This document shows positions 1 to 13,144 of a DNA stretch of 64,000 nucleotides, piece by piece. The notes beneath the pieces were generated by a model. The model ran no database searches, was not told the origin of the DNA, and saw only the letters and a program-made list of their open reading frames with translations. Positions within the stretch are counted from its first letter, which is position 1. Every line of letters begins with the position of its first letter. The DNA is from Sipunculus nudus (taxonomy: Eukaryota > Annelida > Sipuncula > Golfingiida > Sipunculidae), in the NCBI GenBank assembly GCA_026874595.1, contig CM049314.1, forward strand, positions 3,685,318 through 3,749,317, read 5' to 3'. The translations under genes and the position numbers were made by a program.

Positions 1-3000
1 ACGTTACCAGTTATGGGTTATAATGATTGTTCTGTCCCATCATGGCATGTTCTGTGGATCACGATAAGCGTTCTGCCCTGTCATGTGACCATTTGTGGGT
101 CATGATGATTGTTTTGTCCCATCATGGCATGTTCTGTTGATCATGATCAGCGTTCTGCTCCGTCACGTTATCAGTTGCGGGTTATAATGATTGTTCTCTC
201 CCGTCATGGTATGTTCTGTGGATCACGATAAGCGTTCTGCTCCGTCACGTTACCAGTTGTGGGTTATAATGATTGTTCTGCCCCATCATGGCATGTTCTG
301 TTGATCATGATAAGCGTTCTGCCCCGTCACGTTACCAGTTGTGGGTTATGATGATTGTTTTGTCCCGTTATGGCATGTTCTGTGGATCACGATAAGCGTT
401 CTGCCCCGTCACTTTACCAGTTGTGGGTTATGATGATTTTTTTTGTCCCATCATGGCATGTTCTGTTGATCATGATAAGCGTTATGCCCCGTCACGTTAC
501 CAGTTGTGGGTTATGATGATTGTTATGTCCCATCTTGGCATGTTCTGTTGATCATGATAAGCGTACTGCCCCGTCACGTTACCAGTTGTGGGTTATGATG
601 ATTGTTTTGTCCCGTCATGGCATGTTCTGTGGATCACGATAAGCGTTCCGCTCCGTCACGTTACCAGTTGTGGGTTAAAATGATTGTTCTGTTCCATCAT
701 GGCATGTTCTGTGGATCACGATAAGCGTTCTGCCCCGTCACGTTACCAGTTGTGGGTTATAATGATTGTTCTGTCCCATCATGGCATGTTCTGTGGATCC
801 CGATAAGCGTTCTGCTCTGTCACGTTACCAGTTGTGGGTTATAATGATTGTTCTGTCCCATCATGGCATGTTCTGTTGATCATGATAAGCGTTCTGCCCC
901 GTCACGTTACCAGTTATGGGTTATAATGATTGTTCTGTCCCATCATGGCATGTTCTGTGGATCACGATAAGCGTTCTGCCCTGTCATGTGACCAGTTGTG
1001 GGTCATGATGATTGTTTTGTCCCATCATGGCATGTTCTGTTGATCATGATCAGCGTTCTGCTCCGTCACGTTATCAGTTGCGGGTTATAATGATTGTTCT
1101 CTCCCGTCATGGTATGTTCTGTGGATCACGATAAGCGTTCTGCTCCGTCACGTTACCAGTTGTGGGTTATAATGATTGTTCTGCCCCATCATGGCATGTT
1201 CTGTTGATCATGATAAGCGTTCTGCCCCGTCACGTTACCAGTTGTGGGTTATGATGATTGTTTTGTCCCGTTATGGCATGTTCTGTGGATCACGATAAGC
1301 GTTCTGCCCCGTCACTTTACCAGTTGTGGGTTATGATGATTGTTTTGTCCCATCATGGCATGTTCTGTTGATCACGATAAGTGTTCTGCCCCGTCACGTT
1401 ACCAGTTGTGGGTTATGATGATTGTTCTGTCCCATCTTGGTATGTTCTGTTGATTATGATAAGCGTTCCGCTCCGCCACGTTACCAGCTGTGGGTTAAAA
1501 TGATTGTTCTGTCCAATCATGGCATGTTCTGTGGATCCCGATAAGCGTTCTGCCCCGTCACGTTACCAGTTGTGGGTTATAATGATTGTTCTGTCCCATC
1601 ATGGCATGTTCTGTGGATCCCGATAAGCGTCCTGCTCCGTCACGTTACCAGTTGTGGGTTATAATGATTGTTCTGTCCCATCATGGCATGTTCTGTTGAT
1701 CATGATAAGCGTTCTGCCCCGTCACGTTACCAGTTGTGGGTTATAATGATTGTTATGTCCCATCATGGCATGTTCTGTGGATCACGATGAGCGTTCTGCC
1801 CTGTCATGTGACCAGTTGTGGGTCATGATCATTGTTTTGTCCCTTCATGGCATATTCTGTGGATCACGAAAAGCGTTCTGCTCCGTCACGTTACCAGTTG
1901 TCGGTTAAAATGATTGTTCTGTCCCATTATGGCATGTTCTGTGGATCACGATAAGCGTTCTGCCCCGTCACGTTACCAGTTGTGGGTTATAATGCTTGTT
2001 CTGTCCCATCATGGCATGTTCTGTGGATCACGATAAGCGTTCTGCCCTGTCATGTGACCAGTTGTGGGTCATGATGAATGTTTTGTCACTTCATGGCATG
2101 TTCTGTTGATCATAATAAGCGTTCTGCTCCGTCACGTTACCAGTTGCGGGTTATAATGATTGTTCTGTCCCATCATGGCATCATCTGTGGATCACGATAA
2201 GCGTTCTGTCCCGTCACGTTACCAGTTGTGGGTTATGATGATTGTTTTGTCTCTTCATGGCATGTTCTGTTGATCATGATAAGCGTTCTGCCCCGTCACG
2301 TTACCAGTTGTGGGTTATGATGATTGTTCTGTCCCATCTTGGCATGTTCTGTTGATCATGATAAGCGTTCCGCTCCGTCACGTTACCAGTTGTGGGTTAA
2401 AATGATTGTTCTGTCCCATCATGGCATCTTTTGTGGATCACGATAAGCGTTCTGCCCCGTCACGTTACCAGTTGTGGGTTATGATGATTGTTCTGTCCCA
2501 TCTTGGCATGTTCTGTTGATCATGATAAGCCTACTGCCCCGTCACGTTAATAGTTGTGGGTTATGATGATTGTTTTGTCCCGTCATGGCATGTTCTGTGG
2601 ATCACGATAAGCGTTCTGCCCCGTCACGTTACCAGTTGTGGGTTATAATGATTGTTCTGTCCCATCATGGCATGTTCTGTGGATCCCGATAAGCGTTCTG
2701 CTCCGATACGTTACCAGTTGTGGGTTATAATGATTGTTCTGTCCCATCATGGCATGTTCTGTTGATCATGATAAGCGTTCTGCCCCGTCACGTTACCAGT
2801 TGTGGGTTATAATGATTGTTCTGTCCCATCATGGCATGTTCTGTGGATCACGATAAGCGTTCTGCCCTGTCATGTGACCAGTTGTGGGTCATGATGATTG
2901 TTTTGTCCCATCATGGCATGTTCTGTTGATCATGATAAGCGTTCTGCTCCGTCACGTTATCAGTTGCGGGTTATAATGATTGTTCTCTCCCGTCATGGCA

Positions 3001-6000
3001 TGTTCTGGGGATCACGATAAGCGTTCTGCTCCGTCACTTTACCAGTTGTGGGTTATAATGATTGTTCTGTCCCATCATGGCATGTTCTGTTGATCATGAT
3101 AAGCGTTCTGCCCCGTCACGTTACCAGTTGTGGGTTATGATGATTGTTTTGTCCCTTCATGGCATGTTATGTTGATCATGATGAGCGTTCTGCCCCGTCA
3201 CGTTACCAGTTGTGGGTTATGATGATTGTTCTGTCCCATCATGTCATGTTCTGTTGATCATGATAAGCGTTCTGCCCCGTTACGTTACCAGTTGTGGGTT
3301 ATGATGATTGTTCTGTCCCATCTTGGCATGTTCTGTTGATCATGATAAGCGTTCTGCCCCGTCACGTTACCAGTTATGGGTTATAATGATTGTTCTGTCC
3401 CATCATGGCATGTTCTGTGGATCACGATAAGCGTTCTGCCCTGTCATGTGACCATTTGTGGGTCATGATGATTGTTTTGTCCCATCATGGCATGTTCTGT
3501 TGATCATGATCAGCGTTCTGCTCCGTCACGTTATCAGTTGCGGGTTATAATGATTGTTCTCTCCCGTCATGGTATGTTCTGTGGATCACGATAAGCGTTC
3601 TGCTCCGTCACGTTACCAGTTGTGGGTTATAATGATTGTTCTGCCCCATCATGGCATGTTCTGTTGATCATGATAAGCGTTCTGCCCCGTCACGTTACCA
3701 GTTGTGGGTTATGATGATTGTTTTGTCCCGTTATGGCATGTTCTGTGGATCACGATAAGCGTTCTGCCCCGTCACTTTACCAGTTGTGGGTTATGATGAT
3801 TTTTTTTGTCCCATCATGGCATGTTCTGTTGATCACGATAAGTGTTCTGCCCCGTCACGTTACCAGTTGTGGGTTATGATGATTGTTCTGTCCCATCTTG
3901 GTATGTTCTGTTGATTATGATAAGCGTTCCGCTCCGCCACGTTACCAGCTGTGGGTTAAAATGATTGTTCTGTCCAATCATGGCATGTTCTGTGGATCCC
4001 GATAAGCGTTCTGCCCCGTCACGTTACCAGTTGTGGGTTATAATGATTGTTCTGTCCCATCATGGCATGTTCTGTGGATCCCGATAAGCGTCCTGCTCCG
4101 TCACGTTACCAGTTGTGGGTTATAATGATTGTTCTGTCCCATCATGGCATGTTCTGTTGATCATGATAAGCGTTCTGCCCCGTCACGTTACCAGTTGTGG
4201 GTTATAATGATTGTTATGTCCCATCATGGCATGTTCTGTGGATCACGATGAGCGTTCTGCCCTGTCATGTGACCAGTTGTGGGTCATGATCATTGTTTTG
4301 TCCCTTCATGGCATATTCTGTGGATCACGAAAAGCGTTCTGCTCCGTCACGTTACCAGTTGTCGGTTAAAATGATTGTTCTGTCCCATTATGGCATGTTC
4401 TGTGGATCACGATAAGCGTTCTGCCCCGTCACGTTACCAGTTGTGGGTTATAATGCTTGTTCTGTCCCATCATGGCATGTTCTGTGGATCACGATAAGCG
4501 TTCTGCCCTGTCATGTGACCAGTTGTGGGTCATGATGAATGTTTTGTCACTTCATGGCATGTTCTGTTGATCATAATAAGCGTTCTGCTCCGTCACGTTA
4601 CCAGTTGCGGGTTATAATGATTGTTCTGTCCCATCATGGCATCATCTGTGGATCACGATAAGCGTTCTGTCCCGTCACGTTACCAGTTGTGGGTTATGAT
4701 GATTGTTTTGTCTCTTCATGGCATGTTCTGTTGATCATGATAAGCGTTCTGCCCCGTCACGTTACCAGTTGTGGGTTATGATGATTGTTCTGTCCCATCT
4801 TGGCATGTTCTGTTGATCATGATAAGCGTTCCGCTCCGTCACGTTACCAGTTGTGGGTTAAAATGATTGTTCTGTCCCATCATGGCAAGTTCTGTGGATC
4901 ACGATAAGCGTTCTGCTCCGTCACGTTGCCAGTTGTGGGTTATAATGATTGTTCTGTCCCATCATGGCATGTTCTATGGATCCCGATAAGCGTTCTGCTC
5001 CGTCACGTTACCAATTGTGGGTTATAATGATTGTTCTGTCCCATCATGGCATGTTCTGTTGATCATGATAAGCGTTCTGATCCGTCACGTTACCAGTTGT
5101 GGGTTATAATGATTGTTCTGTCCCATCATGGCATCTTTTGTGGATCACGATAAGCGTTCTGCCCCGTCACGTTACCAGTTGTGGGTTATGATGATTGTTC
5201 TGTCCCATCTTGGCATGTTCTGTTGATCATGATAAGCGTACTGCCCCGTCACGTTAATAGTTGTGGGTTATGATGATTGTTTTGTCCGGTCATGGCATGT
5301 TCTGTGGATCACGATAAGCGTTCTGCCCCGTCACGTTACCAGTTGTGGGTTATAATGATTGTTCTGTCCCATCATGGCATGTTCTGTGGATCCCGATAAG
5401 CGTTCTGCTCCGATACGTTACCAGTTGTGGGTTATAATGATTGTTCTGTCCCATCATGGCATGTTCTGTTGATCATGATAAGCGTTCTGCCCCGTCACGT
5501 TACCAGTTGTGGGTTATAATGATTGTTCTGTCCCATCATGGCATGTTCTGTGGATCACGATAAGCGTTCTGCCCTGTCATGTGACCAGTTGTGGGTCATG
5601 ATGATTGTTTTGTCCCATCATGGCATGTTCTGTTGATCATGATAAGCGTTCTGCTCCGTCACGTTATCAGTTGCGGGTTATAATGATTGTTCTCTCCCGT
5701 CATGGCATGTTCTGTGGATCACGATAAGCGTTCTGCTCCGTCACTTTACCAGTTGTGGGTTATAATGATTGTTCTGTCCCATCATGGCATGTTCTGTTGA
5801 TCATGATAAGCGTTCTGCCCCGTCACGTTACCAGTTGTGGGTTATGATGATTGTTTTGTCCCTTCATGGCATGTTCTGTTGATCATGATGAGCGTTCTGC
5901 CCCGTCACGTTACCAGTTGTGGGTTATGATGATTGTTCTGTCCCATCATGTCATGTTCTGTTGATCATGATAAGCGTTCTGCCCCGTTACGTTACCAGTT

Positions 6001-7640
6001 GTGGGTTATGATGATTGTTCTGTCCCATCTTGGCATGTTCTGTTGATCATGATAAGCGTTCTGCCCCGTCACGTTACCAGTTGTGGGTTATGATGATTGT
6101 TTTGTCCCGTCATGGCATGTTCTGTTGATCACGATAAGCGTTCTGCCCCGTCACGTTACCAGTTGTGGGTTATGATGATTGTTTTGTCCCGTCATGGCAT
6201 GTTCTGTGGATCACGATAAGCGTTCTGTTCCGTCACGTTACCAGTTGTGGGGTATAATGATTGTTTTGTCCAATCATGGCATGTTCTGTTGATCATGATA
6301 CGCGTTCTTCCCCGTCACGTTACCAGTTCTGAGTTATGATGATTGTTTTGTCCCGTCATGGCATGTTCTGTTGATCATGATGAGCGTTCTGCCCCGTCAC
6401 GTTACCAGTTGTGGGTTATGATGATTGTTCTGTCCCATCATGTCTGTTCTGTTGATCATGATAAGCGTTCTGCCCCGTTACGTTACCAGTTGTGGGTTAT
6501 GATGATTGTTCTGTCCCATCTTGGCATGTTCTGTTGATCATGATAAGCGTTCTGCCCCGTCACGTTACCAGTTGTGGGTTATGATGATTGTTTTGTCCCG
6601 TCATGGCATGTTCTGTTGATCACGATAAGCGTTCTGCCCCGTCACGTTACAAGTTGTGGGTTATGATGATTGTTTTGTCCCGTCATGGCATGTTCTGTGG
6701 ATCACGATAAGCGTTCTGCTCCGTCACGTTACCAGTTGTGGGGTATAATGATTGTTTTGTCCAATCATGGCATGTTCTGTTGATCATGATAAGCGTTCTG
6801 CCCCGTCACGTTACCAGTTCTGAGTTATGATGATTGTTTTGTCCCGTCATGGCATGTTCTGTGGATCACGATAAGCGTTCTGCCCCGTCACGTTACCAAT
6901 TGTGGGTTATAATGATTTTTCTGTCCCATCATGGCATGTTCTGTGGATCACGATAAGCGTTCTGCTCCGTCACGTTACCAGTTGTGGGTTATAATGATTG
7001 TTCTGTCCCATCATGGCATGTTCTGTTGATCATGATAAGCGTTCTGCCCCGTCACGTTACCAGTTGTGGGTTATGATGATTGTTTTGTCCCGTCATGGCA
7101 TGTTCTGTTGATCATGATAAGCGTTCTGCCCCGTCACGTTACCAGTTGTGGGTTATGATGATTGTTTTGTCCCGTCATGGCATGTTCTGTGGATCACGAT
7201 AAGGGTTCTGTTCCGTCATGTTACCAGTTGTGGGTTATAATGATTGTTCTGTCCCATCATGGCATGTTCTGTGGATCACGATAAGCGTTCTGCCCTGTCA
7301 CGTTACCAGTTGTGGGTTATGATGATTGTTTTTGTTCCGTCATGGCATGTTCTGTGGGTCACGATAAGCATTCTTCTCCGTCACGTTACCTGTTGTGGGT
7401 CATGATGATTGTTCGGTTCTTTCATGGGACATTCTGTGGATCACGATAAGCGTTCTGTCATGTCAAGTCACGTACTTGGGATCATAGTTGTTCTGCCTCG
7501 TCACGTTACCTGCTTTGGGTCATGATAATTATTGTCCCATCATGGTGTATGTTCTGTGGATAATGATAAGCGTCACATTAGCTACTGCGGTCCATGTTGA
7601 TTGTAAAACCCTCTGGTTCACGATGAGCGTTCTGTCGTGA
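1..7640. repeat. 82-bp satellite array with higher-order structure
   Basis: About 92 head-to-tail copies of an 82-bp unit; for example the motif gttctgtkgatca recurs at 49 and 131 and then every 82 bp. Two common variants alternate irregularly (tgtggatcacgat and tgttgatcatgat). Blocks of many units are themselves copied: 904 to about 2400 matches 3364 to about 4860 at an offset of 2460-2461 bp, and 2440-3330 matches 5146-6037 at an offset of 2707 bp, which is three extra units. Copies decay from about 7330 and end near 7640. Because 82 is not a multiple of 3, short open frames inside are incidental. The array runs off the left edge of the window. Confidence 0.97.
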
Positions 7641-8027
7641 TGGTCAGTGACAAAGCGAGGGAGAAAAATGTCGTGGTTCCGGTTAAAGTGTAATCGTAAT
7701 ATGCGTTTTATTTTATTTTATTTTATCGTATAGATGCATTGATTATTTTATTTCTCCTGTTATATTAACTTTTTTGTTTACAATTAATGCACTTTCTTTT
7801 TTTACTTTTGGGGAACCATCATTCCGCAAAGTTTGTCTGTCTCGCCTGAGAAACGGACGAATATAATTAATTCCTGTCCAGATTTTTATGCAAACGAGAA
7901 AATCCATTGCCAGAGTGAATGAAATGCTATTTTAACACAAAGTGACCGGCAATGTAAAGGTACGCACCCAACTTACATATCAGAAGATCGTTATATTTAT
8001 ATAGTAAATACGTTTTTTTTAGTTTTT
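7641..8027. other. AT-rich spacer, no gene seen
   Basis: T-rich unique-looking sequence between the satellite and the next repeat family. It holds a short run of tttta repeats near 7706-7727. I see no open frame or RNA gene. Confidence 0.6.
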
Positions 8028-8056
8028 AGCTCAGCTGACTGAAAGTCATCTGAGCT
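8028..8056. repeat. 13-bp-stem hairpin heading a dispersed repeat
   Basis: The stem AGCTCAGCTGACT pairs with AGTCATCTGAGCT across a GAA loop with one mismatch. A GTCC-rich stretch follows (8073-8112). From memory, hairpins of this AGCTCAG/CTGAGCT type followed by GTCCGTCC runs are common at the edge of dispersed bivalve repeats. The family assignment is inference. Confidence 0.6.
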
Positions 8057-9630
8057 ATAGCGATCACCCTTTGTCCGTCGTCTGTCCGTCCGTCCGGCCG
8101 TCCGGTCGTCCGTTAACAGGGCACAAATCGTAACCGCTGGACCTGGAATCTTCTAACTTGACATCCAGGGAGGTCCATGAAAAATCTCCTTGGAAACCTG
8201 AAATAAGGTCTCTGTTATCCATATTCTTTAAGCTATGGGTCTCGTAAATGCCCTCCAGAATAATCAACAATTTGATACAAAACCTCAAGTATCTAAATAA
8301 CTAATGCATTCATCACCATGATTTTTTGTATGAATATTTATCATGGAGTGTTTCATAAGTTCATGCAAATTGGTGGCGCCACCTGTATTTTTTTCAATTT
8401 TTACGATTTTTTTTTCTCTATTTGTGATACCTTCAAAGAAGCTGTCATCTGTTAACAGGGCACAAATCGTAACCGATGGACCTGGAATCTTCTCACTTGA
8501 CATCAAAGTAGGTCCATGAAAAGTCTCCGTGGAAATCTGAAATTAGATCTCTGTTACCCATATTCTCCAAGCTATGGGTCTCATAAGTATCCCCCAGATT
8601 AATTAAAACTTTAATACAAAAGTTTGAGTATCTGAATAACTTATGCATTGATAACCATAATTCTTTGTATGAATATTGATCATGGAGTGTTTCATCAGTT
8701 CCTGCAAACTGGTGGCCCCACCTGCATTTTTTTCTAATTTTTACGATTTTTTTCCTCTTTTTTTTTGAGAAGTTGTCATCCATTAACAGGGCACAAATCA
8801 TAACCACTGGACCTGGAATCGTCTAACTTGACATCCAGGGAGGTCCATGATAAACCTCCTTGATAATATGAAATTAGGTCTCTGTTACATATTTTCTCCG
8901 AGCTTTGGGTTTCATATGTACCCCCCAGAATGATCAAAATTTTCATACAAAAGCTTCAGTATCTGAATAATTACTACCTTGATCAAAATGATTCTGTGCA
9001 TGAATATTGATCATGGAGTCATCCATCAGTTCATACAAATTGGTGGCGCCACCGGTATTTTTTCTAAACTTTACGATTTTTTTCTCTCTATTTTTGATAC
9101 CTTCAAAGAAGCTGTCATCTGTTAACAGGGGACAAATTGTAACTGCTGGACCTGGAATCTTCTCACTTGACATCAAGGGAGGTCCACAAAAGTTTCTATG
9201 GAAACCTGAAATTAAGTCTCTGTTACTCATTTCCTTCGAGCTATGGGGCTCGTAAGTACCCCTCAGAATATTTAAAATTTTGATACAAAAGCTCAAGTAT
9301 CTGAATAACTAATGCATTGATCACCATGATTCTTTGCATGAATATTGATCATGGAGTGTTCCATCAGTTCCTGCAAACTGGTGGCGCCTTATATATTTTG
9401 ATAATTTTTTTCGATTTTTTGGGTCTATTTTTGATACCTTCAAAGAAGCTGTCAACTGTTACCAGGGCACAAATGGTAACCGCTGGACCTCGAATCTTCT
9501 AACTTGATATCAAAGGAGGTCCATGAAAGTCTCAATGGAAATCTGAAATTAGGTGTCTGTTACCCATATCCTCCAAGCTATAGGTCTTGTAAGTAACCCC
9601 CAGAATAATTAAAATGTGATACAAAACTCT
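8057..9630. repeat. ~335-bp tandem repeat, about 4.5 copies
   Basis: The landmark ttaacagggcacaaat recurs with small changes at about 8113, 8452, 8783, 9122 and 9459, giving spacings of 331-339 bp. Each copy also carries ctggacctggaatctt, a catggagtgtttcat block and the palindrome ggtggcgccacc. Copies differ by many substitutions and small indels, so the array is old. The short frames that open on both strands are not conserved between copies and I do not treat them as genes. Confidence 0.9.
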
Positions 9631-10400
9631 GCTTTAGTTTCCAGAGAACTCCTCTGAAACCCTTGGTCCGATCTTTCCGAAACAAAGCATAGTTGTCCCT
9701 TCACCTATGTTGTTGTGCCTAACAAACACAGGTGGCACCACCAGCAATCCTTTCTGTACAATTTGAATCTGGGTGTCTTCGAGATAACAGCCAGTATCGC
9801 AGCAGTGGCTGAATGTTTTGTGCTGAAAGTCTGTATGTCGATAGACCTTGAATCTCTCTATCTCATAATTGCGACTGGTGGCGCCACCTACAAAATCTTT
9901 TGCATAATGTCCATCTATGCATTCACCATCTGTTCGTCTTAGTGGTTCTTCAATATATTGGGGTATTATGTGCATGTTCATGGATCCTCAACACCTACAT
10001 CTCGTAAACAAGACAGGTGGAGCCACCTGCAATCATTTTCCTGTGGCGTCCATCCGTACATGTGCTCTTGGTAAAAATTGCTCATATCTAAGGAATGGTT
10101 CAAGATATTGGTATGAAATCTGGCATGTCCATCCATCTTGGAAAGTATCTCATATGCCAGGCAGGTGGCGCCACCTATTTTCCTGGTTTTGTAGAATTAA
10201 AAAAAAGCACTTTTTTCACTAGTGATTTGCCGTATTGGCCTGAATTGGTGCAAACCCATAGATCTTGGACTCCTACATATTGTACTCAAGACTGGTGGTG
10301 CCATCTGCAATAGTTTTCATGTGGCGTCTATCCATACATGCCTTTTGGGTGAAAATTGCTCATTATTTAGGAGTGGTTCAAGATATTCTTTTATATAATT
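9631..10400. repeat. ~140-bp degenerate repeat with ggtggcgccacc cores
   Basis: The 12-bp palindrome or a close variant occurs at 9731, 9877, 10016, 10164 and 10294 (spacings 130-148 bp). Flanking text also recurs: tgtggcgtcyatcc occurs at 10041 and 10320, and tggttcaagatatt at 10096 and 10375. This looks like a shorter-period relative or a rearranged derivative of the ~335-bp array to its left. Confidence 0.75.
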
Positions 10401-10438
10401 CTTCTTTTCCTGGAACAGTCGGTCTAACTATAACGACC

Positions 10439-10714
10439 CTATGAACAGTGATAAAGGGCCATCAGTGTGAAGGGACGGTCGTATTTTGTGGTTAAGGAAG
10501 ACCATATCGGGCTATCATCTGGTGGATCAAAATCCATAATGACAGTATCCTCATGATTACCATGACAACGCATCCCGTCAGGACACCGGCGTTCCCCGCT
10601 GTCACAAAGTGTGTCACTATCATTTGGCACATGGCTTCGGATAAGCAGTTGGACTGATGTTATGTTTACTGATTGTCCGCTTACTAGCACACATTTATCA
10701 AACAAGCTTAACAT
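10439..10714 (-). other. Uncertain small open frame with cysteine-rich patch
   Basis: A 91-codon open frame on the minus strand contains CDSGERRCPDGMRCHGN, a cysteine spacing that could belong to a secreted or extracellular domain, followed by an acidic proline-rich stretch. I do not recognise the family. It lies just left of where the ~18-kb duplicated unit starts and has no counterpart at the equivalent place near 28.7 kb. It may be an exon of an unrelated gene, a relic, or chance. Confidence 0.2.
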
Positions 10715-10719
10715 TAAAT

Positions 10720-12840
10720 GGATGCATCACAATAATTATTACCGTAGATTGGTGTTTCGAGATGAAGCAGTGCGGTTTGAAAACATATAAGAATGCTTTT
10801 TGTTTTTGGAGAAATTATTTGGTGAAAAGAAAACAAGCAACTTTCGGAAGTGTCATTTTAAAATATACATTTCAATATATAATGAAGGAAAACTTATGGT
10901 TGATGGATTTCAATGTACAGTCAGGATATATCAATGAGGCGGTGACCGGAAAACTGGACCTAGTCGAAGGGTGTACTAATATATAACCTCTATATTATCA
11001 CATAACATAAGATATATGCTAAATCGGGATAATGTTTGTAAAGATCTAAAGTCCTGTCACGTTATTTGGTTCGAAAATATTTCCGATGAATCCACCAAAT
11101 TTAAGAGCTGCAGGAGTATTTTTTATATTAATTGCGTTCACATTATCACTAATGCAGTTATTTGATTTTTGAATCGTCAAAATAGATTATCTGACAGTAT
11201 TTCTTGTGAAGCTGCCAACTCTAAAGACTGTTTTTAGAGCCGGCATTACATTATTTTGGATGACATGTCAATTTAGAACCGCACATCAAACACCATTAAT
11301 TTAATTTTTAGTGATTCACATTAACCATGGAGATAAAACAGCAGTTGGCTTGATGGTTTAACATATGTGATTGGGTATTTTTAATGTTCACTCATTAACC
11401 CAAGGGATAAAAATAATTTAAACACATTATCACGGTGATTATCACAGTTTTTGCATTCATTTCATTTATGAATAATCATATTCTCTGCCCCTTCCCCCTC
11501 ACGCACATACTCTCTCTGTTATATCAGTTCATTTAAACACTTATCGAGTGCACTTTCAAAATTTGTTTGGAATAAAACATTATTTATATACAAGTAGTAA
11601 AACGCGTGTAGTATGTGAGTATATGTGTAATAAATTGTTCCACCTTCCGATTGCCATCAACACTCTGTCATACATCACACAATTCTCCAGCAGTTAAAGA
11701 ATGGAACAATGGGACATCCGAGGTTTCGGCATGAACAAGGAAGAGCCATATTAACTTTATGTTATTGTTTGCAACAGAAACTATTCTCTCTTTTGATAAT
11801 AGTAATGTTCCTTTCACAATCCCCTGTTTATGTCTAAAATTACGTGAACAAATAGAAATGTGAACGAAGGGAGAGCTTGGCCAACTCCTTCCTGTACAAA
11901 ATCGAGATTATCTGCTTAGTAATAAACCTTTTCTCCTAGTACATAAAGCTAGTGCTCCCTTGCCCGGGCGGACTTATAAAACTGGTCCATCGACGTTTGT
12001 TAGATTTAATCCTTCCAAACTGTTTTATGAAGTAAGTATTATTCTATTTTATAAACGTGTATTGTATACCTGTAATCAGTTTTTTTAATTAGGAATATAT
12101 CAATCTGTATATCGCATGAGGCTGAACATGTTGTATCTCCATATATTCAATAGAAAAAACTAAATATTCTCATCGTATGTGTTACTATTTCTTTCCTTCA
12201 TAGCCCATAATTATTATATTGTTGACCGCCTGAATATGTTGGCGTCACAGGCTGTAGTTTATAACAATTGAAACGTCATCTTGCGCAATTAAGTTTTTCC
12301 CTCTGTATTCATAATGCTTCGCATATTCACGTTCGTCTTTGTTGACCCGATGATATGTAATCCTTAATGTTCAAAACAGCAGGTATTCAGAATATTTTCT
12401 TCCTGGTACAATATTATCAATCAAATCACATTTAAGTTAAAATACCACATGCCGATCGGGGAAGTGAACAGGAGTTTGTGATTTTCTGTCGATGTGCAAA
12501 TATATTGATAAATGTGTGCTTCAGTAGGTTCGATTCGAAGTGTGTATGTGTGAGGTTTATCGTAGATTATTGATTTCCTGTCCGGCTTATCAAAGAAAAA
12601 ATATTAATAAATAATTCCTTGAATGGAACACACTCTAAATGTCGTTGCGTGACGTACAAAACTACCAGCGTGTTCTCGTATTCCAGTCTGAAATATATAC
12701 CTTCACACAAACCATCCGCCGATATTCACCATTATTCAAATTTAAAAACAAAGAAGAATATACTTAAGCATAAAATATTCCTTAACACTAAAAACAAACT
12801 ATTCCTTTAGCTCAGGTATGTATCCATAGAGTACACCTAC
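10720..12840. repeat. Segmental duplication arm A (unit 1)
   Basis: Non-coding sequence with clear paralogy to 29050-30500. For example ggttgatggattt and gaagggygtactaatata occur at 10897/10966 and 29172/29239, and tatattgataaatgtgtgc occurs at 12499 and 30091. A third partial copy lies at 31020-31260. I see no supported coding region here. Confidence 0.8.
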
Positions 12841-12994
12841 ACATGTGATACAAGCATATGAAAGATTTGTCAATAAATAATATATACTCTGTTTTCATAA
12901 AGTCATATAGTTAACTGATTCAACCCATCATTTATTACTTTTCAGTTATTTATTTATATTTTTATATATCACAGATATATACAAATATAAATAA

Positions 12995-12998
<4 letters not shown>

Positions 12999-13027
<29 letters not shown>
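12999..13027. repeat. (AT)n microsatellite
   Basis: Uninterrupted AT dinucleotides inside a wider ATAA-rich patch. Confidence 0.9.
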
Positions 13028-13031
<4 letters not shown>

Positions 13032-13052
13032 TATAACACTAAAGAAAAACAA

Positions 13053-13144
13053 GTCTATTTCACGGGATGCCACCTGATCATCAGGTGAATGTGGTTTGAT
13101 TACCATATTCACCTGATGATCGGGTCGCATCCTGTGAAACAGAC
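13053..13144. repeat. Foldback inverted repeat, 42-bp arms
   Basis: The left arm 13053-13094 and right arm 13103-13144 are reverse complements with only a few mismatches, around an 8-bp loop. The core cctgatcatcaggtg is itself palindromic. Weaker pairing continues outward (aaagaaaaac near 13041 with gtttttctt near 13168), suggesting a larger foldback or MITE-like element. No transposase is present. Confidence 0.8.

Noticed and set aside
6343-6537. 64-codon plus-strand frame in the 82-bp satellite
   Set aside because: It is just two satellite units read through. The 82-bp period shifts frame each unit and no other copy keeps the frame.
8943-9296. Open frames of 60-117 codons on both strands in the ~335-bp repeat
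   Set aside because: They differ between copies, overlap on both strands and show no domain.
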